Of a stretch of 64,000 bases of DNA, positions 37,337-46,071 are shown piece by piece (the stretch's first letter is position 1; every line of letters starts with the position of its first letter). The stretch is from positions 124,001 to 188,000 of the forward strand of contig NZ_JACEZS010000012.1 of the NCBI RefSeq assembly GCF_014042365.1, read 5' to 3'. Under the pieces are notes generated by a model. The model ran no database searches and was not told the DNA's origin. It saw only the letters and a program-made list of their open reading frames with translations. Position numbers and translations under genes: made by a program. Source of the stretch: Rugamonas fusca. Its GTDB lineage: Bacteria > Pseudomonadota > Gammaproteobacteria > Burkholderiales > Burkholderiaceae_D.

Positions 37337-40300
37337 ATGGCCACGACAAACGATTACACAACAGTTGTGCAGCAACTCTACCTGGCCTATTTTGGCCGCC
37401 CGGCCGATCCGATCGGCCTGGGAAACATGGAGGCGGCGCTGCTCGCCGGCGCCGCCCCCACCACCATCGCCGACTTCAACGCAGCCTACGCGGCCGGCGG
37501 CGTCGTCAAGACCTTGCTGGACAACTTTGGCAACAGCCCGGAATCGAGCGCGCTCTACACGGGCGATGACAGCCAGTTCATCACCGCCATCTACAACAAC
37601 GTGCTGGGCCGCGCGCCGCTGGTCAACGGCCTGGCGTTCTGGACCGACGCGCTGCACAACCATGACATGACGCGCGCGCAAGCGGCCGTGCAGATCATGG
37701 CGGCGGCCGTCAAGCCGGGCGGCAGCGCGGCCGATGCGGCCACCGTGGCCGGCCGGCTGGCCATGGCGAGCTTGTTTACGAGCGAACTGGTGACGCTGCA
37801 GGACGTCAGCTACTACGTAGGCCAGCAATCGGCCCAGGAAGTGCGCGACCTGGTGCGCCTGTACGCCGGCACCGGCGACGCCACCGCGCTGCGCGCCGTG
37901 ATCGATGACTTCCTGGCCACCCACCACGCCCCCATCCCGATGGGCATCACTGTCACGCTGGTGCACGGCCCTGACACCGTCACGGGCGGCGCCGGCAACG
38001 ACAGCGTCAACGCACCCAGCGACGCGACGGCCGGCGACACCCTGGAGGCGGGCGACAGCATCGACGGTGCCGGCGGCCGCGATACGCTATACCTGGCCAC
38101 GCAAGGCGCGCTGACGACGGGTGCCACCGTCAAGAACGTGGAGACGGTCAACCTGAGCAGCACCCATGCCATCACGGCGGCCGACGTGTCCGGCTGGACG
38201 GGCCTGGGCACGCTCACCATCGCCGGCGCAGGTGACGTCGGCGGCGTGCTGGCCGCCTCCACCACGGACGTGTTCGTCGCCGCCGGCCAGGGCGCCCTGA
38301 CCCTGGACGGCGGCCACAACGTGGTGGCCCGCACCGTGCACGGCGACATCACCATCGGCGCCGGCCAGGCCGCCAGCGGCACCGTGAACGCGTCCAACAA
38401 CGCCGCCGGCGGCGCCATCAGCGTGAACGCGGCCGGCTTTGCCACGCTGGTGGCGCAGGATGGCCCCATCCACATTACGGGCACCACCGGCTTCGTGGCC
38501 AGCGCCTACACGGCAGTGTCCCTGGCGGAGCGCAGCGCCCACCTGGCCGCGCAAGCGAGCGCCAGCGCGGCCGTGGCCGCGGCCCAGGCCAGCGGCGACG
38601 CGGCCGCCCTGGCCGCCGCCACGGGCGCCCTGAACGCCGCCAACGCCACCGTCCAGGCCGACGCGCTTGCCGCAGCATCGGCCGCCCACGTGGTGGTGAC
38701 GGCCACCAGCAACACGGCGCTGACCACGGCCACGCTCCGTGGCAACTACGGTTCCAGCGGCAACGCCATCACGGACGCTTCGGCCCAGCACAACACGCTG
38801 GCCAACGTCACGCTCGACAATGCGGGCGCCACCACCATCACGGGGCAAGCGCTCGGCAACGTCTACGCCACCGGCATGACGGACGATGTCACCATCGTCA
38901 ACAGCAAGGCCGGCCACGCCACCACGCTGACCCTGACCGGGGTGGCCGGTGGCGTCTACACGGACGATGGCGCGGCCAGCGTCAACCTGGTGACCCTGGC
39001 CACCCCCAGTGCGCTGGGCGGCCTGCACGTGGCCGGCGCCAGCACCATCACCATCAGCGGCGCCGCCGGGGTGGACCTGGGCAACCTGAGCGCGGCGGCC
39101 AATGCCGTGATCGACGCCAGCGGCTCCATGGGGGACAACGGCGCCACCGTCACGGCCACCCAGTCGTACCTGGGCGGCAGCGGCGCCGACACGGTGCGCA
39201 CGGGGCTGGCCGCGCAAACGGCGGCCGTCAACGGTGGCGCCGGCGCTGCCGACAAACTGATCCTCACCGGCAGCGCCAACGGCAGCGGCGCGGCAGCGGC
39301 CTTGTTCAGCGGCTTTGAAGTGCTGCAGGTCGAGAACGGCGTGGTGGCCAAGGTGAACGACTTCAGCCATTCCGCGTTCAGCGCGGTGCTCCTGGGCGGC
39401 GATGCGGAAGTGGACGGCCTGAACGCCGGCCAGGCCGCCCATGTCGCGCTGCTGGGCGGCAACCAGGCGATCGTGCTGGGCGTGGACAGCAGCGCCCCGG
39501 CCGGGCAGCCCGCCGTCGTCACACTCACCAACGCGACGGCCGCCACCACCCTGCTCGCGCCATCGCTGGCCGGCGTGGGCACGTTGAACCTGCTCGACAG
39601 CAAAGCCATGACCATCACATCGCTGACCGGGGCGCCAGCGCTGGACACCATCAACGCCAACGGTTCCGGCGATCTCAGCATCACCACCGGCGCCCTGGCG
39701 CTTGGCCCGGGCACCGTGATCGATGCGCACCTGACCACGGGCGCCGTCACCGTCGACGCCAGCGCCTCCAGCGCCAACGGCGTGCGCGTGACCGGCAGCA
39801 GCCGGGGCGCCAACCACCTGACGGGCAATGCCAGCCACGAGAACTTCCTCACCGGCGGCAACGGCGGCGACATCCTGCAAGGCGGCACGGCGGCCGATGT
39901 CCTCGTCTCCGGCAACGGCAACAACACCATCACCGGCGGTGGCGGCAATGACCACATCGCCGCCGGCGACGGCGACAACACCATCGATGCGCGCGGCACG
40001 GGCGCCTCGAACATCGCGGCCGGCAATGGCAGCAACGTGATCACGGGCGGCAGTGGGGCCGACCTCATCGAGGTCGGCAGCGGCGCCAACCGGATCACGG
40101 GCGGCGGCGGCGCCGACGTGTTGAGCTTCGGCCATCATGCGACCGGGGTCGTCGACCAACTGGTGTACGCTGCCTTGGGCGGGGTGGCCGACACCGGCGC
40201 CGCCATCGCCGCCAATGGCAAGCTGGGCGGAGTGGACATCGTGACGGGCCTGCATGGCGGCGACACCATCGATCTCGGCCAGGCCGCCGGCGCGCTGGCG

Positions 40301-40540
40301 CTCGATCTCGATGGGACCTACACCCACGCCGTGGCCGGCGGGACGGCCTCGGTGGAGCTCGTGCGCGGCAGCTATGTGGCCTCGACCGGGCAGTTCACCG
40401 CGGCGGCCGGCGGCGCCGACGCCATGCTGGCATGGGCCGACGGCAACCCGGACCATGGCACGGCTGCCATCGTCCTGGTCGGCTACGCGGGCGCGCCAGC
40501 GAGCACCCTGAGCGCCAGCGGAGTAATGACCCTGGGCTGA
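37337..40540 (+). CDS. Large DUF4214/RTX-like surface or secreted protein
   Basis: A 1067-aa acidic, Gly/Ala/Thr-rich protein without N-terminal signal peptide. Residues about 5-190 form a DUF4214 domain (VVQQLYLAYFGRPADPIG, NNVLGRAPLVNGLAFWTDAL). The middle is built of many beta-repeat motifs. About residues 395-450 are an Ala-rich helix (AAVAAAQASGDAAALAAAT). Near 835-930 lie RTX-like nonapeptides (LTGGNGGDILQGG, ITGGGGNDHIAAGDGD). Such proteins are exported by type I secretion with an uncleaved C-terminal signal and serve as S-layer or adhesion proteins. No type I exporter is in the window. GGAG 7 nt before the ATG supports this start. Confidence 0.8.
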   Translation: MATTNDYTTVVQQLYLAYFGRPADPIGLGNMEAALLAGAAPTTIADFNAAYAAGGVVKTLLDNFGNSPESSALYTGDDSQFITAIYNNVLGRAPLVNGLAFWTDALHNHDMTRAQAAVQIMAAAVKPGGSAADAATVAGRLAMASLFTSELVTLQDVSYYVGQQSAQEVRDLVRLYAGTGDATALRAVIDDFLATHHAPIPMGITVTLVHGPDTVTGGAGNDSVNAPSDATAGDTLEAGDSIDGAGGRDTLYLATQGALTTGATVKNVETVNLSSTHAITAADVSGWTGLGTLTIAGAGDVGGVLAASTTDVFVAAGQGALTLDGGHNVVARTVHGDITIGAGQAASGTVNASNNAAGGAISVNAAGFATLVAQDGPIHITGTTGFVASAYTAVSLAERSAHLAAQASASAAVAAAQASGDAAALAAATGALNAANATVQADALAAASAAHVVVTATSNTALTTATLRGNYGSSGNAITDASAQHNTLANVTLDNAGATTITGQALGNVYATGMTDDVTIVNSKAGHATTLTLTGVAGGVYTDDGAASVNLVTLATPSALGGLHVAGASTITISGAAGVDLGNLSAAANAVIDASGSMGDNGATVTATQSYLGGSGADTVRTGLAAQTAAVNGGAGAADKLILTGSANGSGAAAALFSGFEVLQVENGVVAKVNDFSHSAFSAVLLGGDAEVDGLNAGQAAHVALLGGNQAIVLGVDSSAPAGQPAVVTLTNATAATTLLAPSLAGVGTLNLLDSKAMTITSLTGAPALDTINANGSGDLSITTGALALGPGTVIDAHLTTGAVTVDASASSANGVRVTGSSRGANHLTGNASHENFLTGGNGGDILQGGTAADVLVSGNGNNTITGGGGNDHIAAGDGDNTIDARGTGASNIAAGNGSNVITGGSGADLIEVGSGANRITGGGGADVLSFGHHATGVVDQLVYAALGGVADTGAAIAANGKLGGVDIVTGLHGGDTIDLGQAAGALALDLDGTYTHAVAGGTASVELVRGSYVASTGQFTAAAGGADAMLAWADGNPDHGTAAIVLVGYAGAPASTLSASGVMTLG

Positions 40541-40579
40541 CAGACCTGCGCCCGCCCGCGCCGGGCCGGCGAGCGCGTC

Positions 40580-42718
40580 TTAGCGCACGGCCAGGGCCAG
40601 GTCGCGCCCCCTGGTGGCCACATTACCCGCGTAATCGGCCGCCAGGATGCGCAACGTGTAGTCGCCCGGCGCCAGGTCGGCCACCCGCCAAGTGCCTGGC
40701 GTCACACTGCCGTTGATGAGCTTGTTGTTGAGCGCGTAGACGAAGCGCGTGCTGGTGCTGCCATAGACCGTGATGCCGCTGGCCTGGGCGTAGGCGAGCT
40801 TGATGGCTTGCCGGTTGCGCGGCAGGCGGTCGTAGAGCTGGGTGATGACGGGCTGCTCATACCCCGGCACGGGCGTGCCGTCGGCCCGCAGCAACTGGTA
40901 ACCGAGCTTGTAGATGCCCAGCCGGCGCCGGGCCTGGTTGCCGTCCATCTGGTCGAACGCGTCGACGGCGATGCCCACTTCCCCGAGCGCGCGCGGCAGC
41001 AGCAGCCGGCCGCCCAGTTTGTCCTGGAGCGGCTGGCCGGCGCCGTCGAGCACGGCGATGCTGACAATCTGGGGTGGCACTGTGTCGCGCAAGCCCAGGA
41101 ATGGCAGGCTCAGCGGATTGAGCGCGCCGCCATTGGGCGCGTAATCGAGATGTACATGGGCCATGGGGTTGACCGTGCCCAGCGTCTCGCCGGCGTCGAA
41201 CCGCGTACCGCGCTTGATGCGGATGCGTTGCGGCTTGCCTTTCTCATCCTTGAGCAGCTGGAAGCGGCCATCGAGCACCCCATCCCTGGCGCCCCGTCCC
41301 ACCCGCATGTGGATGTACACGAGATCGGCCAGCCCGAAGCCCTCCGACAGTTCACCATAGCCCCAGTTGGGCAACGGGTCGCTGACCTTGGCGGCCGCCA
41401 CGGCCAGCACCGGCGTGCCGGGCGCGGCCTGCACGTCCAGTCCGGCGTGGAAATGGTCGCGGCTCTCGCCGTCGCGGTTGCCGCGCACCTCGCCCATCAG
41501 GCCCACCACCTCGTGCGGCTGTTGTTGCGGCTTGATGGGCCACAACATGGTGGCGCCATGGGCGGGGGCCGGCGCCGGCCCCCGCTCGGGTGGCGCCGGC
41601 TGGCCTGGCTGCGGCGGCGCCACGTGGTGCACACGGAAGGTGGCCGCGTCCGTCACGAACAGCGAGCCATCCGGGGCCAGCGCCATGCCGCGCGGCGCGT
41701 ACAGGCGCACGCTGCCGTCGGCACCGTAGCCGGGCTGGGGCGGATGATCGACATCGACCAGGGCCGCCACCGCGCCCGTCGGCGTGATGCGGGCCACTCG
41801 GCCATGGCGGGCGCTGGCCACGTAGAGGTAGCCGTCGGCGGTGGCGGCCAGGGCCAGCGGGCTGCGCAACGGCGCGTCGCGCTCCCCTTCGGGCGCGGCG
41901 GCCACCGTGCTGACCTGGCCATCCTTACCCAGCTTGCGGATGGCGTCATTGGCCGTGTCGGCCACCAGCAGCTCGCCGCCGGCCGTGATGGCCAGCCCGC
42001 CGGGCGTATCGAAGCGGGCCTGGGCGCCGGGGCCATCGGCAAAGCCGGGCACGCCGTCGCCGGCCACCGTGGTGACGGTACCGTCCGGCGCGATGCGGCG
42101 GATGCGGTCGTTATAGCTGTCGGCCACGTAGACGGCGCCGTCGGCCGCCACGGCCACGGCCAGCGGGCCATTGAAGCGGGCACCAGCGCCCTTGCCGTCG
42201 CGGTAGCCGGCCATGCCGTCGCCGGCCAGCGTGGACACCTGGCCCTGCGGCGTGACCTTGCGGATGGCGTTGTTGCCCGTGTCGGCCACGTACAGATTGC
42301 CCCCGGCGTCGAGCGCCACGCCGGACGGCGTGTTGAAGGCGGCCGCCGTGCCATGGCCCTCGGCATAGCCCTCGGTGGAACCGGCCAGCGTGGTGGTACT
42401 GCCGTCCGGCGCGATCTTGCGGATGCTGTTGTTGTCGCCCCCATCGGCCACGTACAGGTTGCCGGCGTGGTCGCGCGCCACGCCGAACGGATCGGCGAAG
42501 CGGGCGCGCTGGCCGGGGCCGTCGTTGGCGCCGGGCTGGCCGTCGCCGGCCAGCGTGCTCACGCGCGCGGCCCAGTCGGGCAAGGTGGCCACGGGCTGCC
42601 CGAGCGCCACGGCGGACGGGCGCGTGTGCTGGACCACGGCGAACGCGGCCACGCCGCCGACGGCCGCCCCCACCAGGGCCACGCCGGCCAAGGCCAGTTT
42701 GATTTGATTGGGGGACAC
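40580..42718 (-). CDS. NHL-repeat protein fused to an M23 (LytM) peptidase-like domain
   Basis: A 712-aa protein anchored by an N-terminal membrane helix (LALAGVALVGAAVGGVAAFAV). Residues about 45-390 hold at least five NHL-type repeats of the form VSTLAGDGxPGxxDGxG...ARF...GVAxDxxGNLYVADTGNNAIRKV. A Pro-rich linker leads to an M23 domain with zinc ligands in HFHAGLDV and AHVHLDYAPNG, so the HxxxD and HxH motifs are intact. The C-terminus has an Ig-like part (VPPQIVSIAVLDGAGQ). I choose the GTG at 42718, which has AAAGG 7 nt upstream, over the open frame to 42814. A role in envelope peptidoglycan or peptide cleavage is inferred. Confidence 0.8.
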   Translation of the reverse strand: MSPNQIKLALAGVALVGAAVGGVAAFAVVQHTRPSAVALGQPVATLPDWAARVSTLAGDGQPGANDGPGQRARFADPFGVARDHAGNLYVADGGDNNSIRKIAPDGSTTTLAGSTEGYAEGHGTAAAFNTPSGVALDAGGNLYVADTGNNAIRKVTPQGQVSTLAGDGMAGYRDGKGAGARFNGPLAVAVAADGAVYVADSYNDRIRRIAPDGTVTTVAGDGVPGFADGPGAQARFDTPGGLAITAGGELLVADTANDAIRKLGKDGQVSTVAAAPEGERDAPLRSPLALAATADGYLYVASARHGRVARITPTGAVAALVDVDHPPQPGYGADGSVRLYAPRGMALAPDGSLFVTDAATFRVHHVAPPQPGQPAPPERGPAPAPAHGATMLWPIKPQQQPHEVVGLMGEVRGNRDGESRDHFHAGLDVQAAPGTPVLAVAAAKVSDPLPNWGYGELSEGFGLADLVYIHMRVGRGARDGVLDGRFQLLKDEKGKPQRIRIKRGTRFDAGETLGTVNPMAHVHLDYAPNGGALNPLSLPFLGLRDTVPPQIVSIAVLDGAGQPLQDKLGGRLLLPRALGEVGIAVDAFDQMDGNQARRRLGIYKLGYQLLRADGTPVPGYEQPVITQLYDRLPRNRQAIKLAYAQASGITVYGSTSTRFVYALNNKLINGSVTPGTWRVADLAPGDYTLRILAADYAGNVATRGRDLALAVR

Positions 42719-42828
42719 GCGGCAACCTTTCAATGTATGCAAGGGTATGCAGCTTACCTGAAGCGGGAGGCGCGAACAATCATGGCGGCGGCCGCGCACG
42801 CGGAAAAATGCCACGGAACAGCGCGCAC

Positions 42829-42856
42829 AAAAAAAAGCCCGCTACGGGAGCGGGCT
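42829..42856 (-). terminator. Intrinsic terminator of a minus-strand transcript
   Basis: On the minus strand AGCCCGCT-CCCGT-AGCGGGCT forms a perfect 8-bp stem and is followed directly by a run of eight T. It is separate from the prc terminator 140 bp upstream and lies before the NHL/M23 gene, so it must end a distinct short transcript. Confidence 0.75.
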
Positions 42857-42940
42857 GAATCTATTTCCTTGGAGGAGAATAGAGGAGACAGGTGAATGAT
42901 GCCGCATCGCACAAACTTAATCCAATTTAAGTTTGTGATG
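42829..42940 (-). ncRNA. Candidate small RNA with anti-Shine-Dalgarno segment
   Basis: Between the prc terminator and the NHL/M23 gene the minus strand encodes an 11-bp perfect hairpin (42937-42910, CACAAACTTAA-loop-TTAAGTTTGTG, stretched by flanking CAT/ATG pairs), a single-stranded pyrimidine stretch TCTCCTCTATTCTCCTCC (about 42888-42871), and an intrinsic terminator. The CUCCUCC elements are complementary to ribosome-binding sites. This hairpin/anti-SD/terminator plan is that of trans-acting small RNAs. A promoter was not identified and the 5' end is a guess. On the plus strand the same bases give a possible 24-codon ORF preceded by GAGGAG, which I consider less likely. Confidence 0.45.
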
Positions 42941-42993
42941 AGAGAAATTTCCCAAGCGCATAACTCCTGACCGCTTGGCAAAATTTTGAGAGC

Positions 42994-43034
42994 AAAAAAA
43001 CATCGGCCCGGACGCGGCGGCGTCCGGGCCGATG
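42994..43034 (-). terminator. Intrinsic terminator of prc
   Basis: A perfect 14-bp stem (CATCGGCCCGGACG, 43034-43021 pairing with 43014-43001) with a 6-nt loop is followed by seven T on the minus strand, 26 bp after the prc stop codon. Confidence 0.85.
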
Positions 43035-43059
43035 GACGGGTGCCGAAGGCCGGCCCCGC

Positions 43060-45312
43060 TTATTTGTTCGCTTCGACGGCGTAGGGCAGCACGCGCGAAG
43101 CCATGCGGGTGTCCGTTTTCAGCAAGCCGACTTCGTCGGCCAGGATGTGCACGGCCTCGTTCAGCAGCACGTCCTTGGCGGCCTTGGCCGCTTTTTCCGC
43201 GTCCAGCTCGGCCGACAAGGCCCGCTCATCGGCCTGCAAGCCGTCATCCGTGCGCAGCGCGCCCTTCACGGCCGCCACCTTGGCACCGGCCTTGGCGCCG
43301 GCCTGCTTGAGCAGTGATTGTTGCTTGAGCAAGTCCTTGGGATCGGGCACCAACACCGGGTCGTCGCCGCCGGGCACGGCCGCCACGGCCAGGCGCGATT
43401 CACGCAGCTTGGCGCGCGCTTCCTGGGCGTCGCGCTCCTTGCGGCGCACGGTTTCGTTGAGCGAGATCAGGTTGTCCTTGCGCAGCTTCTTGGCCAGGTT
43501 GATGTCTTCCAGCAAATACTGGAAGTCCTTGTCCTTGGCCACCCGCGCCTCATGCTTCTTGTCCAGCAGCGGCACGATTTCCTTGAGCTCGCCGGCCGGG
43601 ATGTAGGTGGCGGGACGGATCGAGGTCCACGGCAAGGCGTTGTCGTAGCTCGATTCGCCGAAGCTGTCGGAATCGGCCATCACGGGCAGCTTGATGTCGG
43701 GCGTGACGCCGCGCAACTGGGTGGTGCCGCCGTTGATGCGGAAGAACTGCGCCACCGTCATCTTCAGCTCACCGAGCCGGGCCTTGTCGCCCTGGGCGAA
43801 GCGGTCCAGGTTGATCAGCTGCTGCACCGTGCCCTTGCCGAAGCTGGGCTCGCCGATAATGATGCCACGGCCGTAATCCTGGATGGCGGCCGCGAAGATC
43901 TCGGACGCCGAGGCCGAACCACGGTTGATCAGCACGCCCACCGGGCCATCCCAGGCCAGGCCGGGATTGTTGTCGCTTTCCACTTCGATGCGGCCTTCGG
44001 CGTTACGCTGCTGCACCACCGGGCCGCGGTCGATGAACAGGCCCGTCAGTTCCACCGCCTCGTTGAGCGAGCCGCCGCCGTTGCCGCGCAGGTCGATGAG
44101 CACGTTGTCCACTTTTTCCTTCTTCAGCTCGCCCAGCAGGCGGGCCACGTCACGCGTAGCGCTCTTGAAGTTGGGGTCACCCTTGCGGCGCGCCTCGAAG
44201 TCCTGGTAGAAGGTGGGCAGCGCGATCACCCCCACGCGGCGCTTGGCCGTGCCGTCGCGCACCTCCAGGACGGATTTCTTGGCCGACTGTTCCTCCATGC
44301 TGATCTTCTTGCGCACCAGCGACAGCGACACGTGCTTGCCGTCCGGTCCGGCGTCGGCCGGCAGCACATCGAGCCGCACGGTGGAATCCTTGGGGCCGCG
44401 GATCAGGGCCACCACGTCGTCGATGCGCCAGCCCAGCACGTCCGTCATGGGCGAATTGTCGTCCTTGGCCACGGCCAGGATGCGGTCGCCCACCTTGATC
44501 TTGCCCGACAGCGCGGCCGGGCTGCCCGGCACCACTTCGCGCACCACCGTGTATTCGTCGCGCGTCTGCAGCACGCAGCCTATGCCTTCGAGCGACAGGC
44601 GCATGGCGATGTCGAAGTTCTCCGACGCGCGCGGGCCCAGGTAGTTGGTGTGCGGCTCGATCGACATGGCGTAGGCGTTCATGAAGATCTGGAACACGTC
44701 CTCGTTGTTGAGCTTGCGCGAACGGCTCAGGTAGTTCTCGTAGCGCTTGTCGAGCGTCTCGCGGATGGCCTTGTCGTCCTTGCCGGCCAGCTTCAGGCGC
44801 AGCCAGTCGTTCTTCACGCGCTTGCGCCACAGCTCCTTGATCTCGGCGTCCGTCTTGACCCAGTCGGCCTTCTCGCGGTCGTACTGGTAGCTTTCATCGA
44901 CGGTGAAGTCGAATTTGGTCTTGAGCAATTCGCGGGCGTAGCCGATGCGCTCGTTGAAGCGCTGCTGGTACAGGTTGTAGATAGCGAACGGCACGCTCAG
45001 GTTCTCGCCGTTGATGGCGTCGTCGAGCCGGGTGCGCGAATTGGCGAACTGGTCCAGGTCAGGCTGGGTGAAGAACAGCTTTTCCGCGTCCAGCGACTTG
45101 AAATAGCGGTCGAAGATCTTTTCCGACATGGCGTCGTCCAGCGGCACGGCCTTGTAGTGGTAGCGCGACAGCACGCGCGACGCCCACAGCGCCGCCTGGG
45201 TCTGCTGCGGCAAGGGTTTGAGCTGGGTGTCGCCCAGCTTTTCCGTTTGCGCCGACATGGCGCTCAGCGATACGGACATGGCCAGCGCGACCAACAACAT
45301 GTGCTTCTTCAT
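43060..45312 (-). CDS. prc: C-terminal (tail-specific) processing protease Prc/Tsp
   Basis: A 750-aa periplasmic serine protease of family S41. It has a signal peptide (MKKHMLLVALAMSVSLSAMSA), an N-terminal helical domain (WASRVLSRYHYKAVPLDD), a PDZ domain (about 245-335, IGCVLQTRDEYTVVREVVPG), and the catalytic Ser-Lys pair in GSASASEIFAAAIQDYG and GEPSFGKGTVQQL. A C-terminal helical domain (DUF3340-type) follows. The family is about 680-740 aa. Prc degrades or trims periplasmic proteins, including peptidoglycan hydrolases. The start at 45312 has GGAGTT 5 nt upstream; the longer frame to 45660 crosses non-coding sequence. Confidence 0.92.
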   Translation of the reverse strand: MKKHMLLVALAMSVSLSAMSAQTEKLGDTQLKPLPQQTQAALWASRVLSRYHYKAVPLDDAMSEKIFDRYFKSLDAEKLFFTQPDLDQFANSRTRLDDAINGENLSVPFAIYNLYQQRFNERIGYARELLKTKFDFTVDESYQYDREKADWVKTDAEIKELWRKRVKNDWLRLKLAGKDDKAIRETLDKRYENYLSRSRKLNNEDVFQIFMNAYAMSIEPHTNYLGPRASENFDIAMRLSLEGIGCVLQTRDEYTVVREVVPGSPAALSGKIKVGDRILAVAKDDNSPMTDVLGWRIDDVVALIRGPKDSTVRLDVLPADAGPDGKHVSLSLVRKKISMEEQSAKKSVLEVRDGTAKRRVGVIALPTFYQDFEARRKGDPNFKSATRDVARLLGELKKEKVDNVLIDLRGNGGGSLNEAVELTGLFIDRGPVVQQRNAEGRIEVESDNNPGLAWDGPVGVLINRGSASASEIFAAAIQDYGRGIIIGEPSFGKGTVQQLINLDRFAQGDKARLGELKMTVAQFFRINGGTTQLRGVTPDIKLPVMADSDSFGESSYDNALPWTSIRPATYIPAGELKEIVPLLDKKHEARVAKDKDFQYLLEDINLAKKLRKDNLISLNETVRRKERDAQEARAKLRESRLAVAAVPGGDDPVLVPDPKDLLKQQSLLKQAGAKAGAKVAAVKGALRTDDGLQADERALSAELDAEKAAKAAKDVLLNEAVHILADEVGLLKTDTRMASRVLPYAVEANK

Positions 45313-45500
45313 CGGCGAACTCCGAACTGTGATGTGTACATGAAACTTCGCGGGATGCTCCGCGCAAGGAAACGGCAAGGCTGCGGCAATTTTTCCCGCT
45401 TCAATTCTACAGGATAGCACCGGCCGCACGACTCGTCGCGGCACAGTTTCCCCGCAAAGGCTTAAGCATAACTGAAGACGGCGCGCCAGCGCGCCCCGGA

Positions 45501-46046
45501 TCAGCCCCACGCCCGGCCCCACTGGCGCCAGGCCAGCCACAGCGCGGCCAGGATCAGCAGGTAAGGCCAGGAGCGCAAGGCAATCTTCCAGTCCACCTTC
45601 GATGGCCAGCAGGCGAGGAACTGGGGCGCCACGGCGAACGCCAGCACCAGGTCCAGCCACTGGAAATGCCAGCCGGGCCGGGTGCGCCAGGCCGCCACCA
45701 TCCAGGGCAGCAATACCACCAGGAACGGCGCCAGCGCGACCGGCGCCGCGTTATACCAGCGCACCCGCGTGAGCAGCACGGAACCGAGCTCCCAGCCCTG
45801 CCCCACCCGGCGCGGGATGATGGTGAAGGAACCGGGACGGGCCCCCGTCAGCAGGCCCACACTGAAATGGGCCAGCTCATGGCAAGCCGTGCCGGCTGCC
45901 GTGAACAGGAAAAAGAAGGGATGGCGGGCCGACAGCTGCCGGATCAGCAGCGCCAGCAGCACCGACGGGGCCAGGTACAGCAGCATGTCGCCATGCCGGC
46001 ACAGCCAGGCCGGTGCCAGCGCGCCGCAACTGAGCAGGCTAGCCAT
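45501..46046 (-). CDS. Membrane protein with HELAH (M50-like) motif
   Basis: A 181-aa integral membrane protein with about five hydrophobic helices. Residues 56-60 read HELAH inside a membrane segment (AAGTACHELAHFSVGLLTGA), the HExxH zinc-binding signature of M50/site-2-type metallopeptidases. A later RVGQGWELGSVLLTRVRWYNAAP segment follows, with Asp/Asn candidates for a third ligand (WLDLVLAF). I cannot assign a family with certainty. It starts 25 bp after tdk in the same direction. Function unknown; possibly regulated membrane proteolysis. Confidence 0.65.
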   Translation of the reverse strand: MASLLSCGALAPAWLCRHGDMLLYLAPSVLLALLIRQLSARHPFFFLFTAAGTACHELAHFSVGLLTGARPGSFTIIPRRVGQGWELGSVLLTRVRWYNAAPVALAPFLVVLLPWMVAAWRTRPGWHFQWLDLVLAFAVAPQFLACWPSKVDWKIALRSWPYLLILAALWLAWRQWGRAWG

Positions 46047-46071
46047 GGCCGATTCCGGTGGTGGCCATGAT

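Noticed and set aside
38087..40456. 789-codon minus-strand open frame opposite the DUF4214/RTX gene
   Set aside because: The repeated Gly/Val/Ala/Asp composition reflects the repeats of the real gene read backwards.
42896..42970. A 24-codon plus-strand ORF with GAGGAG upstream
   Set aside because: The terminator orientation, hairpin and anti-SD tract fit a minus-strand RNA better; the ORF is short and its start overlaps the hairpin.
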